A stretch of 64,000 bases of DNA from Halotalea alkalilenta DSM 17697 (GTDB lineage Bacteria > Pseudomonadota > Gammaproteobacteria > Pseudomonadales > Halomonadaceae), in the NCBI RefSeq assembly GCF_000621205.1, contig NZ_KK211231.1:115623-179622 (forward strand), in the 5' to 3' direction. Positions 57,998 through 64,000 of the stretch are shown one piece after another (the first letter of the stretch is position 1; every line of letters begins with the position of its first letter). The notes beneath the pieces are model-generated. The model was given only the letters and a program-made list of their open reading frames with translations, did not search any database and had not been told where the DNA came from. A program made the translations under genes and the position numbers.

Positions 57998-59794
57998 TTA
58001 GCGGTCCACGTCGGCCATCACGAAGTCGATACTCGCGATGTGGGCGATCAAATCGGGAACGAACCCGCCGCGCATCAGCACCGGGATGTGCTGCAAGTGC
58101 GGGTAGCTGGGCGTGCGGATGCGGGTGCGATAGCTCACCGTGCTGCCGTCCGAGGTCAGGTAGTAGCTGTTCAGCCCCTTGGTCGCCTCGATCATCTGGA
58201 ACGACTCGTTGGGCTTCAGCACCGGGCCCCATGAGACCTGCAGGAAGTGGGTGATCAGCGTCTCGATGTGCTCTTTCATCTTTTCGCGCGGCGGCGGCGT
58301 GGTCAGCGGGTGGTCCGCCTTGAAATCGCCGGCCGGCATGTGCTTCAGGCACTGTTCGATGATCCGCAGGCTCTGGCGCATCTCCTCGATGCGCATCAGC
58401 CCGCGGTCGAAGATGTCGCCGTGGGTGCCGAGCGGCACTTCGAAGTCGAAGTTCTCGTAGCCGGAGTACGGGCGCTGCTTGCGCGCATCGAAATCGAACC
58501 CGGTGGCACGCAGGTTGGGCCCGGTGATGCCCCACTCGAGCGCCTCCTTGGTGTCGTAGGCGGCGATGTCGCGGGTGCGGTCGCGGAACACGGCGTTGTC
58601 CTGCATCACCCGCTGGTACTCGTTGAGCCGCTTCGGCATCCAGTCGAGGAAGTTCTTCACCAGCCGGTCCCAGCCCTTGGGCAGGTCGTGGGCGACACCG
58701 CCGATCCGGTACCAGGCCGGATGCATGCGAAAGCCAGTGATCGCCTCGATCACTTCGTAGGCTTTCTGGCGGTCGGTGAAGGTGAAGAACACCGGCGACA
58801 TCGCGCCCACGTCCTGGTAGTAGGTACCGAGGAACAAAAGGTGCGAATTGATCCGGAACATCTCCGCCATCATCACCCGGATGGTCGCGGCGCGGTCCGG
58901 CACCTGGATGCCGGCGAGTTTCTCCACCGCCAGCACGTAGGGCAGGTTGTTCATCACCCCGCCGGTGTAGTCAATCCGGTCGGTGTAGGGGATGTAGCTG
59001 TGCCAGGACTGGCGCTCGGCCATCTTCTCGGCACCGCGGTGGTGGTAGCCGATGTCCGGCACGCAGTCGATCAGCTCCTCGCCGTCGAGCTGCAGCACGA
59101 TGCGAAACGCGCCGTGGGCCGCCGGGTGGTTGGGACCGAAGTTGAGGAACATGTAGTCCTGGTCGTCGGTGCCGCGTTTCATTCCCCACTCCTCGGGAAC
59201 GAAGCGCAGCGCCTCCTGCTCCTTGTCCTGGCCTTCCATGGTCATGCTGTAGGGATCGAACTCGGTGGCCCGCGCCGGATAGTCCTTGCGCAGCGGGTGT
59301 CCCTTCCAGGTCGGCGGCATCAGGATCCGCACCAACCGGGGATGGCCCTGGAACTCGATGCCGAACATGTCGAACACTTCGCGCTCGTACCAGTTGGCGC
59401 TCGGCCATACCGGGGTCAGGGAGGGCAGCCGCAGATCGCTCTCGGCAAGCGCCACCTTGAGCATCAAATCGCGCCCGCGGGAAAGATCGGTGAGGAAGTA
59501 GAAGACGGTGAAATCGGCCTCGGGCAGGCCCTGGCGATTGCCGCGCAGGCGCTCGTCCACGGCGTGGAGATCGAACAGCATCTCGAAGGCATGCTCGCCC
59601 TGGCGCAAAAAGCGCATCACTTCCAGCAGGTCCTCGCGGGCGATCCACAGCACCGGCATTCCGGTGAGGGTGTTCTGGAAGTGGAAACGGTCGGCGCCGA
59701 AGCGTTGCATCAGCGCCTGGACCACCGGCGCGCTATCCAGTCCTTCGGGCAACGCTGGCCCGCGGCTGGTGGAGAAAACGTGACTCTCGCTCAT
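57998..59794 (-). CDS. nuoCD: NADH-quinone oxidoreductase fused subunit C/D
   Basis: This 598-residue fusion has the NuoC domain to about residue 190 ([27 protein letters not shown]) and the NuoD domain from about 205 ([22 protein letters not shown], with the quinone-site His). Both end in the expected DVDR. The fusion is typical of gammaproteobacteria such as enterics and pseudomonads. Confidence 0.97.
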   Translation of the reverse strand: MSESHVFSTSRGPALPEGLDSAPVVQALMQRFGADRFHFQNTLTGMPVLWIAREDLLEVMRFLRQGEHAFEMLFDLHAVDERLRGNRQGLPEADFTVFYFLTDLSRGRDLMLKVALAESDLRLPSLTPVWPSANWYEREVFDMFGIEFQGHPRLVRILMPPTWKGHPLRKDYPARATEFDPYSMTMEGQDKEQEALRFVPEEWGMKRGTDDQDYMFLNFGPNHPAAHGAFRIVLQLDGEELIDCVPDIGYHHRGAEKMAERQSWHSYIPYTDRIDYTGGVMNNLPYVLAVEKLAGIQVPDRAATIRVMMAEMFRINSHLLFLGTYYQDVGAMSPVFFTFTDRQKAYEVIEAITGFRMHPAWYRIGGVAHDLPKGWDRLVKNFLDWMPKRLNEYQRVMQDNAVFRDRTRDIAAYDTKEALEWGITGPNLRATGFDFDARKQRPYSGYENFDFEVPLGTHGDIFDRGLMRIEEMRQSLRIIEQCLKHMPAGDFKADHPLTTPPPREKMKEHIETLITHFLQVSWGPVLKPNESFQMIEATKGLNSYYLTSDGSTVSYRTRIRTPSYPHLQHIPVLMRGGFVPDLIAHIASIDFVMADVDR

Positions 59795-59816
59795 CTTGGA
59801 TCGGCCTTCCGGTGGC

Positions 59817-60494
59817 TTAGACTTCGTCGGGCGTACGCAGTTGGGTCACCTTGATCCGCTCGTCGCGCAGCTTTTCCTTCTGCGACGGCATCTCGGCACG
59901 GTAGACGCCCTGGTCGCCGACTACCCAGGAGAGCGGCCGACGCTCTTCCTTGATCGACTCCTGGAGCAGCTGCAGCCCTTGCAGGAAGGCCTCGGGACGC
60001 GGCGGGCAGCCAGGAATGTAGACATCGACGGGGAGGAACTTGTCGACGCCCTGGACCACCGAATAGATGTCGTACATGCCGCCGGAGTTGGCGCAGGAGC
60101 CCATCGAGATCACCCACTTGGGCTCGAGCATCTGGTCGTAGAGCTGCTGGATCACCGGCGCCATCTTGATGAAGCAGGTGCCGGCGATGACCATGAAATC
60201 GGCCTGGCGCGGCGAGGCGCGCATGACCTCGGCGCCGAAGCGCGCGACGTCGTGGGGCGCGGTGAACGCGGTGGTCATTTCGACGTAGCAACAGGAGAGC
60301 CCGAAGTTGTAGGGCCAGAGCGAATTCTTGCGCCCCCAGTTGACGGTCGAATTGAGCACGTCCTCGAGCTTACCCATGAAGATGTTGCGATGCGCTTGCT
60401 GCTCCATGGGGTCTTCGACCACGCCCTGCTTGCCGACCGGATAGCGCTGGTCGTGGGGAGTGTTCGGGTCGATGCGGGTCAGCTTGTATTGCAT
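59817..60494 (-). CDS. nuoB: NADH-quinone oxidoreductase subunit B
   Basis: This 225-residue subunit carries [4Fe-4S] cluster N2, the last electron carrier before quinone. The ligands are tandem Cys68-Cys69 in LSCCYVEMT, Cys134 in MGSCANSGG and Cys163 in [10 protein letters not shown]. It follows nuoA after a 135-base gap with two hairpins. Confidence 0.97.
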   Translation of the reverse strand: MQYKLTRIDPNTPHDQRYPVGKQGVVEDPMEQQAHRNIFMGKLEDVLNSTVNWGRKNSLWPYNFGLSCCYVEMTTAFTAPHDVARFGAEVMRASPRQADFMVIAGTCFIKMAPVIQQLYDQMLEPKWVISMGSCANSGGMYDIYSVVQGVDKFLPVDVYIPGCPPRPEAFLQGLQLLQESIKEERRPLSWVVGDQGVYRAEMPSQKEKLRDERIKVTQLRTPDEV

Positions 60495-60570
60495 GGAGAT
60501 CGCCTCGAAGTTTCAAAAATCTCTTTGGTCGCTCCCGCTGTCAGGCCGGAAGCGCCACTTGAAGGCTTGG

Positions 60571-60617
60571 GCTCCGGCGCCATGCCGGAGCGGATCGTCC
60601 GCGGGAAGCGCCCGCGG
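60571..60617. promoter_or_regulatory. two hairpins in the nuoA-nuoB gap
   Basis: GCTCCGGC with GCCGGAGC (60571-60591, five-base loop) and CCGCGGG with CCCGCGG (60599-60617, five-base loop) stand in the 135-base gap between nuoA and nuoB. They may be mRNA-processing or partial-termination elements setting the ratio of the membrane anchor subunit. Confidence 0.35.
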
Positions 60618-60629
60618 CCGATCAAGGAT

Positions 60630-61025
60630 TCAGAAGGATTCGTGGCGTCCGCTGGCGCGACGCTGCTTGGGCGCCCAGTCGAGCGCACCCATGCGCGCGT
60701 CATAGACCAAGCCAGCGAGAAGAATGAAGATGAACACGGCGGCGCCGATCAGCCCTTCCCAGCCGACCTCGCGGACCGAGACGGCCCAGGCGAAGAGGTA
60801 GAGGGCTTCAATGTCGAAGATGACGAACAGCATGGCGACGAGATAGAACTTCGCCGAGAAACGTATATGGGCGGAGCCGGCACCGAGGATCCCGGATTCG
60901 AACGGGGTGTTCTTCTCGTGCCCCCAGGCGCGTCCACCGAGGACGCTTGCTGCGCCGATCATGAAGACCAGCAGCGCGAGGGTTGCGAGTACGAAAATAG
61001 TGACCGCCCAGTATTGCGCTATCAT
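60630..61025 (-). CDS. nuoA: NADH-quinone oxidoreductase subunit A
   Basis: This 131-residue membrane subunit has three spans. [20 protein letters not shown] is the loop near the quinone site and [20 protein letters not shown] the conserved acidic helix. It is the first gene of the operon. Its start is ATG 61025. Confidence 0.96.
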   Translation of the reverse strand: MIAQYWAVTIFVLATLALLVFMIGAASVLGGRAWGHEKNTPFESGILGAGSAHIRFSAKFYLVAMLFVIFDIEALYLFAWAVSVREVGWEGLIGAAVFIFILLAGLVYDARMGALDWAPKQRRASGRHESF

Positions 61026-61614
61026 CGTGATCCACTCATCAAGTCAAGGTACTAGTCATGGTACTGGGCCGTTATCCTCGGCCTCTCGAATCGGGCACTA
61101 CCGGTTTGCGCCCTGTACCGCAGTCCCGACGGGTGCGCGACTCGCACCGAAGCCCCGCGATTTCCAGCATTGCGAGCGCAGGAAGACGGGGGAAAACGTC
61201 ATCGCAAGACCCCATGCGGGGTAGCGAACCGGGGGGCCAACCCCAGTGACTGCGGCCAATTGTCGCAGCAAGGATTCTACCCCAACCGCTCCTCGCCGCA
61301 CTAAATTTTCCTAATTTTCCTACCTCGGCAAAGGCCTTCGACGATTCGAGACTTCTAGTGTCGACGCTCGGCGGCGATCTGCCCACCAGGCAGAACCCCT
61401 ACCTTGGTCGCAATGCAGAAGGTTCGAAGCCGGGTCAGCCGCATCATCCCGCCCCTCGCCGCTCACCACATGAAGACCTTGCACCAGCATTAATGACCGC
61501 ATGATTTATACGCCTACTGCGCTGCGTTGACCAATGCAAAAGCCTGATCGAAGTCGATCGGCGCAGCCCTCCCAGTTGATTACAATCGTTTATGTTTCTC
61601 GTTACGGAGCTGCC
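61026..61614. other. 589-base divergent control region between nuoA and thiD
   Basis: No gene or tRNA was found. It contains an AT-rich tandem TAAATTTTCCTAATTTTCC at 61302-61320, a promoter-like pair for nuo at 61505-61534, TACAAT at 61581-61586 for thiD, and GC-rich leader sequence between about 61090 and 61290. Confidence 0.5.
61505..61534 (-). promoter_or_regulatory. candidate nuo operon promoter
   Basis: On the minus strand TTGGTC (61534-61529) is followed after 18 bases by TATAAA (61510-61505). It would give a leader of about 470 bases before nuoA, which is long, so a nearer promoter may exist. Confidence 0.3.
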
Positions 61615-62415
61615 ATGCGTCCCCCTCACCTACTCACCATCGCCGGCACCGACCCCAGCGGCGGCGCGGGCCAGATGGCCGACGTCAAGACCTTCTCAGC
61701 GCTGGGCGCCTACGCCACCAGCGTGGTCACCGCGGTGCTGGCGCAGAACACCTGCGGAGTGCGCCGGATCCTGGCGATGCCGATCGAGCTGATCGAAGCC
61801 CAGCTCGAGGCGGTATTCGACGACATTTCCATCGACGCAGTGAAGATCGGGATGATCCAGGACCTGGCCACCGCCCAGGCCGTGCGCCAGGCGATCGAGC
61901 GCTATGCGCCGCGCTTCGTGGTGCTCGACCCAGTGATGGTGGCGAAGAGCGGCGACCGCCTGGTCGACAGCGCAGGGCTCGCAGCGGTACGCGACGTGCT
62001 GGTGCCGATCGCCGACGTGATCACCCCCAACCTGCCGGAAGCGGCGGCGCTGCTCGGCACCACACCGCCGACCAGCATCGAAGAGATGGAGGCGATGCTG
62101 CCACGGCTCGGCGCGCTCGGCCCGCGTGCGGTGTTGCTCAAGGGCGGTCACCTGATCGGGCCGTACAGCCCGGACCTGCTGCTCAGCGCCGAGGGCACCG
62201 AGCGCCTCGAGGCCGACCGCATCGATACCCAGCACCTCCACGGCACCGGCTGCACGCTGGCCTCGGCCCTCGCCGCGCTGCTGCCCCAGCGCGACTCGGT
62301 CGCCATCGCCGCGCGCGAAGCCAAGCGCTACATGAGCGCCGCACTGCGAGATGCCGCGCGCCTGGAGGTCGGTCACGGACGCGGCCCGGTGCACCACTTC
62401 CATCGTTGGTGGTGA
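61615..62415 (+). CDS. thiD: hydroxymethylpyrimidine/phosphomethylpyrimidine kinase
   Basis: This 266-residue ribokinase-like enzyme phosphorylates HMP and HMP-P in thiamine synthesis. GTDPSGGAGQMADVKTF at the N terminus, LDPVMVAKSGDRL, and HGTGCTLASALAALLP (anion hole and catalytic Cys/Asp region) are typical. I chose ATG 61615, with CGGAG 7 bases upstream. Confidence 0.94.
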   Translation: MRPPHLLTIAGTDPSGGAGQMADVKTFSALGAYATSVVTAVLAQNTCGVRRILAMPIELIEAQLEAVFDDISIDAVKIGMIQDLATAQAVRQAIERYAPRFVVLDPVMVAKSGDRLVDSAGLAAVRDVLVPIADVITPNLPEAAALLGTTPPTSIEEMEAMLPRLGALGPRAVLLKGGHLIGPYSPDLLLSAEGTERLEADRIDTQHLHGTGCTLASALAALLPQRDSVAIAAREAKRYMSAALRDAARLEVGHGRGPVHHFHRWW

Positions 62416-62516
62416 GTCCGAAGCGAGCGATGGGCTATGCTGCGCAAACGAGCCGCCCCCATTCCCTTTCGGGCAACCAGCGGCGGCGCCCTCTCGACCC
62501 GCCAAGGAGCGCTTCC

Positions 62517-63374
62517 ATGCCGATGACGATCCTACTGGCCACCGATCTCTCCGCGGAGTGCCAGGACGCCTTCGCCCGCGCGGTCGCCGCGGCCGAGCTC
62601 GGCGGCGGCGAGCTGTTGATCGCTCACATCTATGATCCGCACCTGCCCGAAGCGGCGGTGGCCTCGATGACGGCCGCCGTCGAGGCGCTGATCGAGACCC
62701 AGCTCGCCCAGGCCTGCGCGGTATTCAAGACGCCGCGTCCAGCGACCCGGATCATGCTGCTTCCCGGCGACCCGCACACCGAGATCGCCCGGCTCGCCTT
62801 CGACCACGACGTCTCCCTCGCCCTGCTCGGCAGCCACCGGCGCTGCGCGCCTTTCGACGCCATCGAATCGAGCCCGCTGGCACGACTGATGCGAAGCCTG
62901 CCCTGCCCGGTGATCTCGGTCAGCCACAGCGCCCGGCGCCCATGGCAGGACCTGCTGGTCCCGGTCGACTTCTCGCTCGCCTCGCGCCACACCCTGAAGC
63001 AGATCCTGCCCTACTTCCCCGGCGCCCGGCTGACCCTGCTGCACGCCTGGGACGCCCCGGTGACCCAAGCGCTGGCACAGACCCCGAGCTACCAGCGCTG
63101 GCGCGACCAGGAGCGCACCCGGCTGCACCGCCTGCTCGAAGAGGAGTCGCGACGTCTGCTCGGCGAGCTCGGCTTCGATCTCGACGTCGAACTGATAGTT
63201 GAGCGTGGCGACCCCGCCGAGGTGCTGCTCAAGCGCATCGAAGAGCAACCGCCCGACCTGCTGGCGATGGGCAACCACACCCGGCTCAACGTCGGCCAGC
63301 GCCATGCCCACAGCCTGCTCGAGCGGCTGATCAAGGATGCCCGCTGCGATTTGATGATCTGCCGTACCTGGTAA
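62517..63374 (+). CDS. universal stress protein, two tandem UspA domains
   Basis: This 285-residue cytoplasmic protein has a first Usp domain of about 1-140 (TILLATDLSAECQDAF, VSLALLGSHRR) and a second of about 143-285 (DLLVPVDFSLASRHTL, PDLLAMGNHTR). The double-domain layout is like E. coli UspE. I chose ATG 62517, with AAGGAG 7 bases upstream; the frame upstream overlaps thiD. Dtd follows closely, probably in one transcript. Confidence 0.85.
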   Translation: MPMTILLATDLSAECQDAFARAVAAAELGGGELLIAHIYDPHLPEAAVASMTAAVEALIETQLAQACAVFKTPRPATRIMLLPGDPHTEIARLAFDHDVSLALLGSHRRCAPFDAIESSPLARLMRSLPCPVISVSHSARRPWQDLLVPVDFSLASRHTLKQILPYFPGARLTLLHAWDAPVTQALAQTPSYQRWRDQERTRLHRLLEEESRRLLGELGFDLDVELIVERGDPAEVLLKRIEEQPPDLLAMGNHTRLNVGQRHAHSLLERLIKDARCDLMICRTW

Positions 63375-63383
63375 GGAGAAACG

Positions 63384-63821
63384 ATGAAGGCCCTGATCCA
63401 GCGCGTGACCCGCGCAGCCGTCAGCGTGGAGGGTGAAGTCGTCGGAGAAATCGGCCCGGGGCTACTGGCACTGATCGGCGTCGAGCGCGACGACGACACC
63501 AGGCAGATCGAGAAGATGCTGCACAAGCTGCTCAACTACCGGATCTTCTCCGACGCCGAAGGCAAGATGAACCTAGGCCTCGCCGCCAGCGGCGGCGGGC
63601 TGCTGCTGGTCTCGCAGTTCACCCTGGTCGCCGACACCGCCAAAGGGCTACGCCCAGGCTTCTCCCGCGGCGCCAGCCCCGAGCACGGCGAACGCATCTT
63701 CGACCAACTGGTAGAAGCAGCGAGAACCGCACTACCCCAGGTCGCGACCGGACGCTTCGGCGCCGACATGCAGGTAGCGCTGATCAACGACGGCCCGGTC
63801 ACCTTCATGCTCGAGAGCTGA
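63384..63821 (+). CDS. dtd: D-aminoacyl-tRNA deacylase
   Basis: This 145-residue proofreading enzyme removes D-amino acids, and glycine from tRNA-Ala. [30 protein letters not shown] (SQxxL motif) and [12 protein letters not shown] (NxGPVT motif, cross-subunit) are all present. AAGGAG precedes the ATG. Length is normal. Confidence 0.96.
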   Translation: MKALIQRVTRAAVSVEGEVVGEIGPGLLALIGVERDDDTRQIEKMLHKLLNYRIFSDAEGKMNLGLAASGGGLLLVSQFTLVADTAKGLRPGFSRGASPEHGERIFDQLVEAARTALPQVATGRFGADMQVALINDGPVTFMLES

Positions 63822-63836
63822 AAGCCGCCCCATCGC

Positions 63837-63961
63837 CGCCGCTCGGGACGAACGGGTTGGAAGTTGGCGCAAACCGTTCGTGGTGCTCGGGACGAACGGG
63901 TTGGGAGTTGGCGCAAACCGTTCGTGTCCTTCGATGCGCTTCGCTTACTCAGGATGCTCGG
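63837..63961. repeat. REP-like repeat array with a 42-base tandem duplication
   Basis: Two 42-base copies at 63841-63882 and 63885-63926 differ at one position. The 44 bases at 63918-63961 match 9391-9434 at 40 positions. Short inverted elements (GACGAACGG, CCGTTCGT) recur. Behind dtd, no gene is seen to the window end. Confidence 0.75.
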
Positions 63962-64000
63962 ATAGCCGGCGAGGAACGAGCCGAGTCGAACCACGGCCTC

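Noticed and set aside
61150..61240. Short inverted segments such as GACCCCATGCGGGGT in the nuoA-thiD gap, considered as a riboswitch
   Set aside because: No thiamine-box or other conserved riboswitch core could be found by eye.
61410..61440. Possible tRNA T-loop (GGTTCGAAGCC)
   Set aside because: The flanking bases do not form a T-stem, and no acceptor or anticodon arm can be drawn.

Overview
The window is a GC-rich chromosomal segment from a gammaproteobacterium. The argH-lptM-lysA-dapF-DUF484-xerC order, a fused NuoCD inside a complete 13-gene nuo operon, and engB facing dsbA all point to the Pseudomonadales/Oceanospirillales side of the class. A Halomonadaceae-type host is my best guess; that is inference, because no rRNA or tRNA gene is present to confirm it. 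No phage, insertion sequence or CRISPR array was seen. Apart from one frameshifted gene the coding density is high.

Layout. (1) 1-9232: trans-4-hydroxy-L-proline catabolism. It holds the tail of a 4-hydroxyproline 2-epimerase, a three-subunit FAD/[2Fe-2S] D-hydroxyproline dehydrogenase joined by ATGA overlaps, a PAS-AraC regulator, the pyrroline-hydroxycarboxylate deaminase, a polar amino acid ABC importer and a second proline-racemase-family enzyme with a Ser/Cys active site. (2) 9341-9443: REP-like repeats, seen again at 63837-63961. (3) 9482-20680: an M14 metallopeptidase facing the argH-lptM-lysA-dapF-DUF484-xerC cluster. The usual yigB neighbour of xerC is displaced by an MFS exporter and gldA. 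(4) 20718-31015: a ten-gene minus-strand operon with a ribose-type ABC importer, a DUF2291 protein, two SDR dehydrogenases, a SorC regulator, an FGGY kinase and a split transketolase. Together these look like a route for a polyol or unusual ketose ending in a transketolase step. A pair of identical operator-like dyads flanks its promoter region. (5) 31439-36104: engB, dsbA, an EEP-family phosphatase/nuclease, an SdaC-type serine transporter and a histidine phosphatase. (6) 36321-39337: a PhnD/selenate-type ABC importer with a tandem double permease. (7) 39441-45427: a peptide/nickel-type ABC importer (fused double ATPase, two permeases, Tat-type binding protein) led by a homocysteine S-methyltransferase gene that carries a one-base frameshift. 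(8) 45669-61025: nuoA-N for respiratory complex I on the minus strand. (9) 61615-63821: thiD, a double-domain universal stress protein and dtd.

How the parts work together. Regions 1, 4, 6 and 7 are separate scavenging modules, each pairing a dedicated ABC importer with catabolic enzymes. Hydroxyproline would leave region 1 as 2-oxoglutarate semialdehyde; the dehydrogenase for that product is not in the window and may lie beyond the left edge. Region 4 would deliver phosphorylated sugars to the pentose phosphate pathway. NADH from these routes feeds the complex I encoded in region 8. The most promising candidate for an undescribed system is region 4, followed by the methyltransferase/ABC cassette of region 7.
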